39,510 bases of DNA from Actinomycetota bacterium (GCA_017853375.1 JAFMJP010000005.1:1-39510), one strand, 5' to 3'; positions 7,310 to 15,481 are shown, counted from the stretch's first letter. Program-made: numbers and translations. The notes: generated from the sequence alone by a model not told the origin.

Positions 7310-8032
7310 CTAGTGACTCTCGTCGAGTAGCGAATCGACATTGGTCGAACCCGCTCGATATCGCCGAACCAACTCGTTGGAGATTGCGTCAATTTGGGCA
7401 AACAACGTCTTTCGTAGGGAAGATACCCGGAACTCGAACTCGGACAACCGTCGACAACAGTTGTCGAGCTCACCGTCGTCGAGCTGTCGCAAGCTCCCGA
7501 AGCCACTCTCCACGCACAGCGCTTCGAGTTCCACCACCAACGGGTGGTCCGCCACCACGGCGGTATCACGCGGTGGACGATTGGATCCCGAACCTCGTTC
7601 TTCGGCAAACACCCGCGCAATCCCGTCGGTGACATCCACATTCGATGCATCGCCACTGCTCCGGCGACGCTGTTCGTCACGGGCGATGTCCAAACGTCCT
7701 TGCGCAAGTCGACGGGCGAACGACACTGCATCTTCTTGTTCTTGCAATGCATTTCGCTCCGCACGTACCTGCTCCAACGACAGAGCAGAAAAGTCGCTGC
7801 CGCCCGACACTGGTGGAAGTACCGCAACTTCGTCTGCGTCGCTCACCCGCGCATCGGGACTGCATTCCTCTCCGTTGAGCCACACCGTGCACGACGCCAA
7901 GACGGCTTCAAACGAGGGACCGAACTGGCGCTTGGCCGTGCTGAGTACTTCCTCAACCGTGGCACCGGCAACGGTGTCGCGAGAAACGCCTGCTGCCTCG
8001 CGTGCTGATGCAAAAAGGAGCAAGCGCGCCAC
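7310..8032 (-). CDS. MoaD/ThiS domain fused to an RsiG-like c-di-GMP-binding domain
   Basis: 240 aa in one uninterrupted frame, GTG start. Residues 1-78 are a MoaD/ThiS ubiquitin-like fold ending in VLPPVSGG (71-78), the Gly-Gly tail that is adenylated and thiocarboxylated in molybdopterin-synthase small subunits. Residues 79-240 are two long helices joined by a variable linker. They contain the RsiG signature E-x3-S-x2-R-x3-Q-x3-D exactly at E100, S104, R107, Q111, D115. A second copy at E200, S204, R207, F211, D215 has Phe in place of Gln. In Streptomyces, RsiG uses such helices to bind a c-di-GMP dimer and hold sigma WhiG. The fusion's role is inference. TACGCT (8039-8044) ends 6 nt before the GTG. 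No separate moaD is seen in the window, while moaE is at 33538. Confidence 0.82.
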   Translation of the reverse strand: MARLLLFASAREAAGVSRDTVAGATVEEVLSTAKRQFGPSFEAVLASCTVWLNGEECSPDARVSDADEVAVLPPVSGGSDFSALSLEQVRAERNALQEQEDAVSFARRLAQGRLDIARDEQRRRSSGDASNVDVTDGIARVFAEERGSGSNRPPRDTAVVADHPLVVELEALCVESGFGSLRQLDDGELDNCCRRLSEFEFRVSSLRKTLFAQIDAISNELVRRYRAGSTNVDSLLDESH

Positions 8033-8075
8033 GAGGTCAGCGTACAGAAGCGGCTACTCTGCCTCCTTGCATCTC
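8033..8075. promoter_or_regulatory. Divergent promoters, MoaD-RsiG gene / histidine phosphatase
   Basis: A 43-bp gap. The minus-strand TACGCT (8039-8044) lies 6 nt from the GTG. The plus-strand TACTCT (8055-8060) lies 15 nt from the ATG, giving only a very short leader. The two promoters must overlap. Confidence 0.45.
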
Positions 8076-8714
8076 ATGACCCAACTTCATGCCCCGACGT
8101 CCGCAATCGTGATTCGTCACGGTGAGTCGGAGTGGAACGTGCTCGGGAAGTGGCAAGGGCGTGCCGATACCCAGCTGACTCCCGCTGGACGTGCACAAGC
8201 CCGAGCAGCCGCCGAACGACTCCTCGTCGATGGCGTCTCCGTCGACCGAGTTGCGGCCAGCTCCCTCACGCGAGCACGAGAGACTGCAGAGATCATCGCC
8301 ACACATCTGGGGGTTGGCGAAGTGCTCGTCGACGACCGCCTCGTCGAAACCGATGTTGGACCGTGGCAAGGCCTACGAGAGCACGAGATTGAAGCCCGCT
8401 GGCCCAACTACTTGCGTGATCGACGTACTCCCCCACATTTCGAGGCACCCGACCTGGTGTTTGCGCGGGCGGAACAAGCACTGCGCGACCTCATGAGACT
8501 CACTCGTGGTGCCGGACAAACTGCACATCGTGTACTGGTGGTAACACATAGCGGCGTCATTCGTACGGTGAGGCGAGTCATGCAAGTACACGATCGCCGA
8601 CTGCACAATCTCGAGGGTTGCCACTTCACGATCGACGCTGAGGGCAACCTGGTAGCCGGAGATTTCGTGGCTCTCGTGACTCCCTCGCACGTCACCACGA
8701 ACGACGCCGTCTAA
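8076..8714 (+). CDS. Histidine phosphatase family protein (phosphoglycerate-mutase-like)
   Basis: 212 aa from ATG 8076. The longer open frame upstream is antisense to the previous gene. The catalytic RHGE motif is at R14-H15-G16-E17, with the second core Arg near R66, a conserved acid around E91 and the second His at H158 in VVTHSG. All four elements are intact, so this should be an active phosphatase. This group includes broad-specificity phosphatases and, in actinobacteria, glucosyl-3-phosphoglycerate phosphatase (GpgP). True cofactor-dependent mutases are longer. The substrate cannot be assigned. The MFS gene follows 11 nt later, but has its own -10 box overlapping this gene's stop codon. 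Confidence 0.88.
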   Translation: MTQLHAPTSAIVIRHGESEWNVLGKWQGRADTQLTPAGRAQARAAAERLLVDGVSVDRVAASSLTRARETAEIIATHLGVGEVLVDDRLVETDVGPWQGLREHEIEARWPNYLRDRRTPPHFEAPDLVFARAEQALRDLMRLTRGAGQTAHRVLVVTHSGVIRTVRRVMQVHDRRLHNLEGCHFTIDAEGNLVAGDFVALVTPSHVTTNDAV

Positions 8715-8725
8715 GGTCGTTCATC

Positions 8726-9913
8726 GTGCGTCGCCTCCTGGATTCGTCGTACGACGCCGCGGTGCGAGACAACCTCATTCCACTCACCGTCACTCGAATC
8801 GCAGCCAACATGTGTTACCGATTCGCACCACCATTCATCGCCATCATCGCCGGCGAGGCACAAGGATTCGACGTTTCCATCACCCGTGTCGGTTTGGTGA
8901 TCAGCATTTCCGAACTTGCAGGATTCCTTGCGCCATTGCTGGGCAACTTCGTGGACCGTGTTTCGCGACGCACCTCGCTTGCGGTGGGTCTGCTCGGTTC
9001 GTTCGTCGGCATCATGATGATGGCTGCGGCACCAAACCTCGTGGTGCTGTGCGTCGGACTCACACTCCTCAATCTGCTCAAGTCGTGTTTCGATCTCGGC
9101 ATGGCTGCTTGGATCAGTGATCGAGTTCCGTACGACCGTCGCGGTCGCGTCGTGGGTATCACCGAAACATCATGGGCGCTGAGTTTCTTGCTGGGTGTAT
9201 CGGCGCTCGGCGTCATCACCGCCGTGACATCGTGGCGGGTCGCCAGTGTCGTCGGCGGGATGTGCATCGCCGTGTGCGCCATCTGGCTCGACCGGCGAAT
9301 TCGAGCCGCGGGTGACGTCGTCGTGACGACGGGTCCTGCTGCACCCGCTGTCGGTCGCATGTCTCGACGCGATTGGCTGGTACCACTGTCCATGTTTGGC
9401 CTCATGGGCGGAAGTCAATGTTTGTTCGTCACCTTTGGCGCGTGGCTCGCGGATGACTTCGGCTTTGATGCCAGCGGCATTGCTGCAGTCGGGTTTGCAA
9501 TTGGGGCTGGCGAGTTGCTCTCGTCGATCTCGAGTGCACGACTCACCGACCGCATCGGCAAGGAGCGAAGTGTCGCCCTCGGCGCAGGAATCATGATTCC
9601 CAGCGCGCTCATACTGGCGGGGTTCGACTCCGTATTACCGCTCGGCTTGGCCGCTCTCGCCATCTTCATCGTTGGATTCGAGTACGGAGTCGTCAGTATG
9701 TTGCCGATTGCCACCAACCTCGTGGCTTCAGCTCCAGGAAAAGGATTCGGTCTCGTGATTGGCGCAGGGACATTCGGCCGTGGCGTGCTCACCTTCGTAG
9801 CCACTGCGCTCTACGAATGGTCGGGTATCACAGGCGCGGCTCTTGCGAGTATCGCGTGCGCGGTACTCAGCGCCGGAACGATTCTGTCGTTCAACCGCGG
9901 TATGCGTTCGTAA
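8726..9913 (+). CDS. Major facilitator superfamily transporter
   Basis: 395 aa, GTG start, with about 12 hydrophobic helices in two six-helix halves. The loop between helices 2 and 3 has the MFS pattern GNFVDRVSRRTSL (near 75), and a similar SARLTDRIGKERS block repeats it in the second half (near 270). A charged cytoplasmic loop (about 187-215) separates the halves. The substrate is unknown. The family resembles drug or sugar-phosphate exporters only in a general way. TAAGGT (8712-8717) uses the stop codon of the phosphatase gene and ends 8 nt before the GTG. The last 23 nt overlap the convergent nadE. Confidence 0.85.
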   Translation: MRRLLDSSYDAAVRDNLIPLTVTRIAANMCYRFAPPFIAIIAGEAQGFDVSITRVGLVISISELAGFLAPLLGNFVDRVSRRTSLAVGLLGSFVGIMMMAAAPNLVVLCVGLTLLNLLKSCFDLGMAAWISDRVPYDRRGRVVGITETSWALSFLLGVSALGVITAVTSWRVASVVGGMCIAVCAIWLDRRIRAAGDVVVTTGPAAPAVGRMSRRDWLVPLSMFGLMGGSQCLFVTFGAWLADDFGFDASGIAAVGFAIGAGELLSSISSARLTDRIGKERSVALGAGIMIPSALILAGFDSVLPLGLAALAIFIVGFEYGVVSMLPIATNLVASAPGKGFGLVIGAGTFGRGVLTFVATALYEWSGITGAALASIACAVLSAGTILSFNRGMRS

Positions 9914-11576
9914 TCGGAAGTCGGCGATCCTTCCCGAATGCCTTGCTGGTTACCCGTACACCCGGCGGAAGTTGACGTCGCTTGTATTCGTTGTTGTCCA
10001 CCAGACGAACGATTCGACGCACCAATGATTCGTCGTAGCCACGGGCAATGATTTCTGCGGCCGTGCAATCTTGCTCCACGTACATTGCGAGCACAGCGTC
10101 GAGGACGTCGTAAGGCGGCAAGCTCTGGTCGTCACGTTGATCAGGTCGCAACTCGGCTGATGGTGGCTTGGTGAGAGTCGCCTGCGGAATGATTTCGCGA
10201 CCCGCGCGAGCATTCACTCGATTGCTGAGTTCGTAGACATCGGTTTTGAAGATGTCCTTGATGACGGCAAAACCTCCCACCGAGTCGCCATACAACGTGA
10301 AGTATCCGACTGCCAGCTCGCTCTTGTTGCCCGTGGTCAGCACCATCCAGCCGAACTTGTTGGACAATGCCATCAACGTGGTGCCGCGCACACGGCTTTG
10401 CAAGTTCTCCTCGGTGAGATCGGCTTCGCGCCCGTGAAATGCGTCGGTCGTCATCTCCAAATAGGCCGCGAAGGCAGGCTCGATGGGAATCGTGAGCAGG
10501 TCGATACCGAGGTTTCGCGCGAGCGCAGCGGCATCGGTTTGTGATCCTTTGCTCGAGTAGCGCGAAGGCATCGACACGCCGTGCACGTGGTCGGCGCCAA
10601 GTGCATCGACTGCAATCGCGGCAACGAGGGCGGAGTCGATTCCACCCGACAAGCCGAGCACCACATCGCTGAAACCGTTCTTATGTACGTAGTCCCGGGT
10701 GCCGAGCGCTAGAGCCGCCAACATCTGGTCAGGCTCACTGCCCATTGGTGCAATACGCGCAGTCACCGGAACACGCGAAGCCGTTTCGGCAACGGGTACG
10801 TCGACCACCAGGAGTTCTTCGGTGAAGTGTTCTGCTCGTGCCACGACGTTTCCGGCGGAATCCACCACAAGGGATCCGCCGTCGAATACCAATTCGTCCT
10901 GCCCGCACACTTGATTCACGTACACGATCGGCAGACTCGCCTCTTTTGCTCTCTCTACGATCGTCCGCTCGCGAACACCGCTCTTTGCCCTGTCGAACGG
11001 CGAGCCGTTGATGTTCACACATACTTGGCTGCCGGCAACACGTTGCCGTGCAACCGGCCCGTTTGCCACCCAGACGTCCTCGCAGATACTGAGCGATACG
11101 GCGACACCTGCAACGTCGTACAACGTGACATCGTCGTGGCCGGCTGCAAAGTAGCGAGCCTCATCGAAGACGGAATAGTTCGGCAGCAACTGCTTGTGGT
11201 ACACACCCACTACGGACCCATTGGCGCAGATTGCGGCGGCATTGAACAAAGCGGGCGGCTTGGCACTGGATTGCTCGATGGATTCGTCATCGGCAACATC
11301 CACGAATCCCACCACCACGGCACATCGACCACTTCGTGCAGCAACCTTTTCCAACGCCGCCCGATTGTCGGCAACGAATCCGGATTTCAACACCAGGTCT
11401 TCGGGTGGATATCCCGAGAGCGTCAGTTCGGGAAACGCCACGATGTCGCAGCCTGCCTCCTCCGCACGGCTGAGGAATTCCTCGACTTTGCCCACGTTGA
11501 ACGCCAAATCCCCCACTCGAGGGTTGATTTGGGCAAGTCCCACACGCAGCACGGCTGGGGCAGCGGTTTTTGCCAC
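9891..11576 (-). CDS. nadE: Glutamine-dependent NAD+ synthetase
   Basis: 561 aa, a two-domain enzyme that amidates nicotinic acid adenine dinucleotide to NAD+. The N-terminal nitrilase-like glutaminase has its triad at E50 (AFPELTLSGYPP), K128 (YHKQLLPNY) and C165 (SLSICEDVW). The C-terminal synthetase has the PP-loop GLSGGIDSA (308-316). The C terminus KDRRLPITNAYRG is typical, so the 23-nt convergent overlap with the MFS gene is real rather than a mis-set stop. The start is GTG, with TAGCCT (11583-11588) ending 6 nt upstream. Confidence 0.96.
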   Translation of the reverse strand: MAKTAAPAVLRVGLAQINPRVGDLAFNVGKVEEFLSRAEEAGCDIVAFPELTLSGYPPEDLVLKSGFVADNRAALEKVAARSGRCAVVVGFVDVADDESIEQSSAKPPALFNAAAICANGSVVGVYHKQLLPNYSVFDEARYFAAGHDDVTLYDVAGVAVSLSICEDVWVANGPVARQRVAGSQVCVNINGSPFDRAKSGVRERTIVERAKEASLPIVYVNQVCGQDELVFDGGSLVVDSAGNVVARAEHFTEELLVVDVPVAETASRVPVTARIAPMGSEPDQMLAALALGTRDYVHKNGFSDVVLGLSGGIDSALVAAIAVDALGADHVHGVSMPSRYSSKGSQTDAAALARNLGIDLLTIPIEPAFAAYLEMTTDAFHGREADLTEENLQSRVRGTTLMALSNKFGWMVLTTGNKSELAVGYFTLYGDSVGGFAVIKDIFKTDVYELSNRVNARAGREIIPQATLTKPPSAELRPDQRDDQSLPPYDVLDAVLAMYVEQDCTAAEIIARGYDESLVRRIVRLVDNNEYKRRQLPPGVRVTSKAFGKDRRLPITNAYRG

Positions 11577-11659
11577 AAAATCAGGCTACTGAGCGTGCTT
11601 CCATCGGAATCTTCACACCGCGTTAACACACGGATGATGCCCCCGACACGCAGATGAAG

Positions 11660-11686
11660 GAAACTGAGACGTCACATTCGACGAAA
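11660..11686 (+). promoter_or_regulatory. Weak GlnR-box-like repeat upstream of glnII
   Basis: The pattern GAAAC-N6-GTCAC-N6-CGAAA resembles alternating GlnR half-sites (GTnAC and GAAAC spaced by 6). It is only 11 nt from the ATG, which is too close for a normal activator, and one box is missing. GTTAAC at 11622-11627 may belong to another site. This is weak evidence. Confidence 0.22.
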
Positions 11687-11697
11687 GGAAACATCCC

Positions 11698-12762
11698 ATG
11701 CCATACCAGGCCGAATACATCTGGATCGACGGTGTCAAGCCGACGCCACTCTTGCGATCGAAAACCAAGATCCTCGACAACTCGGTGAAGACTCCACCAA
11801 TCTGGGGCTTCGACGGTTCGTCCACCGAGCAAGCCACGGGCGAATCATCCGACTGCATGTTGAAGCCGGTGTTCTGGTGCAAGGATCCGCTCCGTGGAGG
11901 TCGAAACATTCTGGTGATGTGCGAGGTGTATCTCGCCAGCACGGGTCAGCCACACCCCACCAACACGCGTGCAGCATGCGCTGCCGCCGCTGCGCGGTAC
12001 AAGGCCAACGGAATGATCTACGGCATCGAGCAGGAGTACACCTTCATGCGACTCAACGGTCGCCCGTACGGCTTTCCAGAGGTCGACGGGGAACCCGGAC
12101 CGCAGGGTCCCTACTACTGCGGCGTGGGCGCCGGACGTGTCATGGGACGCGATGTCATCGAGATTCACACGCAAGCGTGCCTCGATGCCGGGCTCATGAT
12201 CTCGGGCACCAACGCCGAGGTGATGCCTGGTCAGTGGGAATTCCAGGTGGGACCGCTCGATGCACTCGCCGTGAGTGACCAGCTGTACGTTGCACGCTGG
12301 TTGTTGCATCGCATCGCCGAAGATTTCGACATCGTGGTGTCGTTCGATGCCAAGCCCCAGAAAGGTGACTGGAACGGGGCTGGTGCTCACACCAACTTCT
12401 CCACCAAGGCAATGCGCTCGTCGTACGAAGCCATCGAAGCCGCGTGCAATGCAATCGGAGGTCGCGTCATGGAGCACGTGAAGAATTACGGTCACGACAT
12501 CGAAAGCCGACTCACCGGCAAGCACGAAACTGCGCCATGGAACCAGTTCAGCTACGGCGTCTCGAATCGCGGCGCTTCGATTCGAATTCCATGGCAGGTT
12601 GCCAAGGACCGCAAGGGTTATGCCGAAGATCGTCGACCGAACGCGAACATGGACCCGTACGTGGTCACTCGCTTGATCCTGGAGACGGTCTGCTCGCAGG
12701 AAAAGGCCCCTGCCGCAAAGGGCAAGTCGCCGGCAAAGTCGAAGAAGAAGACTCGCAAATAG
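11698..12762 (+). CDS. glnII: Glutamine synthetase type II
   Basis: 354 aa. It catalyses ATP-dependent condensation of ammonia with glutamate. This is the eukaryote-like GSII class: the beta-grasp domain contains WGFDGSSTEQA (near 36-46), and the catalytic domain has GIEQEYTFM, GTNAEVMPGQWEFQVGP, the NGAGAHTNFST ATP-binding segment and SIRIPWQV. The family is usually about 340-350 aa; here a lysine-rich tail (about 340-354, KSPAKSKKKTRK) is added. A good Shine-Dalgarno AGGA lies 8 nt before the ATG, unlike the leaderless genes around it, consistent with strong translation. It heads the block glnII-glnA-glnR. Confidence 0.95.
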   Translation: MPYQAEYIWIDGVKPTPLLRSKTKILDNSVKTPPIWGFDGSSTEQATGESSDCMLKPVFWCKDPLRGGRNILVMCEVYLASTGQPHPTNTRAACAAAAARYKANGMIYGIEQEYTFMRLNGRPYGFPEVDGEPGPQGPYYCGVGAGRVMGRDVIEIHTQACLDAGLMISGTNAEVMPGQWEFQVGPLDALAVSDQLYVARWLLHRIAEDFDIVVSFDAKPQKGDWNGAGAHTNFSTKAMRSSYEAIEAACNAIGGRVMEHVKNYGHDIESRLTGKHETAPWNQFSYGVSNRGASIRIPWQVAKDRKGYAEDRRPNANMDPYVVTRLILETVCSQEKAPAAKGKSPAKSKKKTRK

Positions 12763-12763
12763 C

Positions 12764-12811
12764 CCAGCAGGGCGCATGCCGTCGGCCATTCGACGACATG
12801 CGCCCTGCTGG
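12764..12811 (+). terminator. Long hairpin between glnII and glnA
   Basis: A perfect 15-bp inverted repeat (12764-12778 with 12797-12811) continues after one mismatch into a further CGTCG/CGACG pairing. This forms a stem of about 20 bp starting two bases after the glnII stop codon. No T tract follows, so it may be a U-less actinobacterial terminator, a partial terminator or an mRNA-stabilising structure that sets the glnII:glnA ratio. Confidence 0.6.
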
Positions 12812-12854
12812 ATGAACCGCACCGCGGTGACGGTTGACTGAAGGGATGCCCGAC

Positions 12855-14192
12855 ATGCGTGACGCCCAACGCGATTACGTGCTTCGCACGGTGGAGGAAC
12901 GTGGCATCCGCCTGGTGCGCTTGTGGTTCACCGACGTGCTCGGCAACCTGAAGAGTTTCGCCATCAGCCCCGCAGAGATGGAGAATGCGCTCAACGATGG
13001 CATGAGCTTCGACGGCTCATCCATCGATGGTTACGGCCGCGTCCAGGAAGCCGATGTCCTTGCCCTCCCCGATCCCAACACGTTCGAAGTGCTGCCGTGG
13101 GTGGAGTCCAAGTCCGCCGAAGCCCGCGTGTTCTGCGACATCGCCCAACTCGACGGCACCCCGTTCGAAGGCGACCCTCGACAAGTGCTTCGTCGCAACT
13201 TGGATGCAGCGCGGCGCCAGGGTTTCGTGTTCTACGTTGCGCCCGACATCGAATACTTCTACTTTGCACCGGGCGAACATGGTGGGCGGCCAGTTCCGCT
13301 CGACCACGGCGGATTCTTCGACCTCACCACTACGGACATCACCAGCTCGCTGCGAAAAGAAACCATCCGCACGTTGGAGACCATGAGCATTCCCGTGGAG
13401 TACAGCTTCCACGAAGATTCTCCCAGCCAGCACGAAATCGACTTGCGCCACACCGACGCGCTCACCATGGCCGACAGTGTCATGACCTTCCGTTTCGTGG
13501 TGAAGGAAATCGCCGCCATGCGCAACGTGCATGCCACCTTCATGCCAAAGCCGTTGGAGTCGGTCCAAGGTTCGGGTATGCACCTGCATTTGTCGTTGTT
13601 CAAGGGCGATACGAATGCGTTCCACTCGGAGGATGATCCGTACAACTTGAGCGATACCGCTAAGTCGTTCATGGCGGGTTTGTTGCGGCATGCCGGAGAA
13701 ATTGCGGCAGTCACCAATCAAACGGTCAACAGTTACAAACGACTCGTTCCGGGTTTTGAAGCGCCGGTTCACGTGTCATGGGCGCGCAACAATCGCAGCG
13801 GGCTCATCCGGGTTCCCGTTCCTAAGCGCGGCAACGAGCACGCCACACGCATCGAGCTGCGCTCGCCCGACCCCGCATGCAACCCGTACCTCGCCTTCTC
13901 GGTGATCCTTGCTGCAGGCCTGCGCGGAATCGAACAGGGCTACGAACTTCCGATGGAATCCGATGCCAACCTCTTCGAAATGGGTGACGCTGCCCTCACC
14001 AAGTTGGGCATCGAACAACTTCCGCAGTCGCTCAATGACGCCTTGAGGACGATGGAGTCCTCCACATTGGTTGCCGAAGCACTCGGCGAACACATCTTTG
14101 AATGGTTCCTGCGCAACAAGCGGGCAGAGTGGCGCAAGTACAAGACGCACGTCTCGCAATTCGAAGTCGACACCTACCTGCGAGCCCTATGA
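12855..14192 (+). CDS. glnA: Glutamine synthetase type I
   Basis: 445 aa from ATG 12855, which has GAAGGG 9 nt upstream. ATG 12846 and TTG 12834 are in frame but poorly placed. Conserved GSI blocks include LWFTDVLGNLKSF, the SFDGSSIDGYG loop, the HEDSPSQHEID glutamate/metal site, the GSGMHLHLSLF ATP/metal motif and the NSYKRLVPGFEAP flexible loop. The region corresponding to the adenylylation site reads NLFEMG, with Phe where Tyr would be, and the short C-terminal form resembles the GSI-alpha group. It should therefore not be controlled by GlnE adenylylation. glnR overlaps its stop by ATGA. Whether it makes glutamine or acts on another amine cannot be read from sequence alone. Confidence 0.92.
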   Translation: MRDAQRDYVLRTVEERGIRLVRLWFTDVLGNLKSFAISPAEMENALNDGMSFDGSSIDGYGRVQEADVLALPDPNTFEVLPWVESKSAEARVFCDIAQLDGTPFEGDPRQVLRRNLDAARRQGFVFYVAPDIEYFYFAPGEHGGRPVPLDHGGFFDLTTTDITSSLRKETIRTLETMSIPVEYSFHEDSPSQHEIDLRHTDALTMADSVMTFRFVVKEIAAMRNVHATFMPKPLESVQGSGMHLHLSLFKGDTNAFHSEDDPYNLSDTAKSFMAGLLRHAGEIAAVTNQTVNSYKRLVPGFEAPVHVSWARNNRSGLIRVPVPKRGNEHATRIELRSPDPACNPYLAFSVILAAGLRGIEQGYELPMESDANLFEMGDAALTKLGIEQLPQSLNDALRTMESSTLVAEALGEHIFEWFLRNKRAEWRKYKTHVSQFEVDTYLRAL

Positions 14193-14878
14193 GCGCTTCC
14201 GGGATGCTCGCCGTCTTCCCGGACAGTCCCGGCGTCGAACTTGCCCGCACGCTCGACTTGTCCGGTTATTCATGGAAAGGCGTCGCAACTCCCGAGTTGA
14301 TGGGCCGGCTGCAACCAGCCGAAGGGTGGATGGGCGCCGTGGTGTGCTGTGATGAAGATCCCGAAGGTGGCTGGGCAGCGTGTCGCGCCTTGCGCAGATT
14401 GGATCGTCCCGTACGGCGCATTCTCGTGTTGGTAACGGGGGCACACATCGGCGACTTGGAGATTCGCGAGAATCTCTTCGACGACTTTCTTCTTTCGCCG
14501 TTTCATCCCCGCGAGCTCGAGGCGCGACTGCGTCATTTGTTCTACAACGAACTCACCGCACCGTCGTCGTCGGTGGTCGAGCACGCCGGGCTTCGCCTGA
14601 ATCTCGAGACCTACCAGGCCACGTTTGGTGGTAGTCCACTCGACCTCACGTACATGGAATACGAATTGCTCAAGTACTTCGTGCAGAACCCTGGACGAGT
14701 GTTCTCGCGCGAAGTGCTCCTCTCGGAGGTGTGGGGGTACGAGTACTTCGGCGGAGCTCGCACGGTCGATGTGCACGTTCGGCGTTTGCGCGCCAAGTTG
14801 GGCGAAGAACATGCACACCTCATCGAAACGGTGCGCAGCGTCGGTTACCGCTTCGGCTCCTCCAAATGGTCGGGCTGA
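14189..14878 (+). CDS. glnR: GlnR-like OmpR-family nitrogen regulator
   Basis: 229 aa from the ATG that overlaps the glnA stop (ATGA). The open frame to 14102 is shadow. The C-terminal winged helix (about 135-229) is very close to actinobacterial GlnR: LDLTYMEYELLKYF, PGRVFSREVLL, EVWGYEYFGG, RTVDVHVRRLRAKLG and TVRSVGYRF. The N-terminal receiver (1-120) is degenerate: an Asp-rich CCDED ends beta-3, but the acidic pair of beta-1 is absent (AVFPDSPG) and the usual switch Lys is Ser in LLSPFHP. That fits GlnR as an orphan, phosphorylation-independent regulator. Known GlnR targets include glnA, glnII and ammonium uptake, and here it is translationally coupled to glnA. Confidence 0.85.
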   Translation: MSASGMLAVFPDSPGVELARTLDLSGYSWKGVATPELMGRLQPAEGWMGAVVCCDEDPEGGWAACRALRRLDRPVRRILVLVTGAHIGDLEIRENLFDDFLLSPFHPRELEARLRHLFYNELTAPSSSVVEHAGLRLNLETYQATFGGSPLDLTYMEYELLKYFVQNPGRVFSREVLLSEVWGYEYFGGARTVDVHVRRLRAKLGEEHAHLIETVRSVGYRFGSSKWSG

Positions 14879-14898
14879 CCACGAATACGGGGTGAGCC

Positions 14899-15471
14899 CT
14901 AGATGAACGTGGCAGCGCCAATCAATATGAAGAGAATTCCGGCGGCCCGCTGAATCAACTTGAGATTCAACCGCCGAGTAAGTGCAGAGCCCACGAGCAC
15001 GGCAAGACCCGATACCAGAGCCAATGCGCTCGCTGCACCGGCACCAACTGCCCAGGGTGAATCGCGCGTGGCCGCCAAACTTGCGGTTGCGAGTTGCGTG
15101 ATGTCCGCAAACTCCGCCAATCCGACGGTGGCTGCCGACACTGCGTACACCGAACGCCATGAGCGGGGAGTTTCCGTCGTTGCCTGCGCGTCAAGTTCGT
15201 CTTTTCGCCATGAATCCCACGCAACGAATACACCGGCCAGAACGAACAACACCCCCACCACATTCCGAACCGGATCCTCGGGAAGTCGCGAGAGTAGTCC
15301 ACCAAGCAGCGTTGCAACCACCACATGCATCGAATACGCAGTGGTGACCCCGCACCACACCGCCGACTTGCGTTGGAATCGAGTTGCCAACAACAACGTG
15401 GCGAACATGGTCTTGTCGGGTAGTTCTGCGAGAAACACCACACCAAGTGCAGCGAGAAAATCGGAAATCAT
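14899..15471 (-). CDS. TMEM165/GDT1 family transporter (UPF0016)
   Basis: 190 aa from ATG 15471. A GTG at 15513 would add 14 residues overlapping the next gene. It has about six transmembrane helices in two inverted halves. Each half carries the family's acidic motif: first FLAELPDKT (E16, D19), second LAEFADITQLA, where the consensus is E-x-G-D-K/R-T/S. Both Gly positions differ (Pro and Ala) and the second Lys/Arg is Ile. The half-linker carries a soluble DSWRKDE segment. Bacterial members export Mn2+ (MneA/Mnx group), while eukaryotic GDT1 moves Ca2+/Mn2+. A cation is likely, and Mn2+ is the best guess. It lies between glnR and the deaminase operon with no evident link. Confidence 0.85.
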   Translation of the reverse strand: MISDFLAALGVVFLAELPDKTMFATLLLATRFQRKSAVWCGVTTAYSMHVVVATLLGGLLSRLPEDPVRNVVGVLFVLAGVFVAWDSWRKDELDAQATTETPRSWRSVYAVSAATVGLAEFADITQLATASLAATRDSPWAVGAGAASALALVSGLAVLVGSALTRRLNLKLIQRAAGILFILIGAATFI

Positions 15472-15481
15472 GTACGGATGA

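Noticed and set aside
7310-8032. Two separate genes joined by frameshift or misassembly
   Set aside because: The frame is continuous with normal codon use, and no stop or start signal occurs around residues 75-100. It still deserves comparison with relatives.
11845-12822. 325-aa minus-strand open frame opposite glnII
   Set aside because: The plus strand encodes a full GSII with all motifs. The antisense frame has no recognisable fold or start signal.
12834-12854. TTG 12834 or ATG 12846 as the glnA start
   Set aside because: Neither has a ribosome site at a proper distance, and GAAGGG serves ATG 12855. The extra residues are not typical of GSI.
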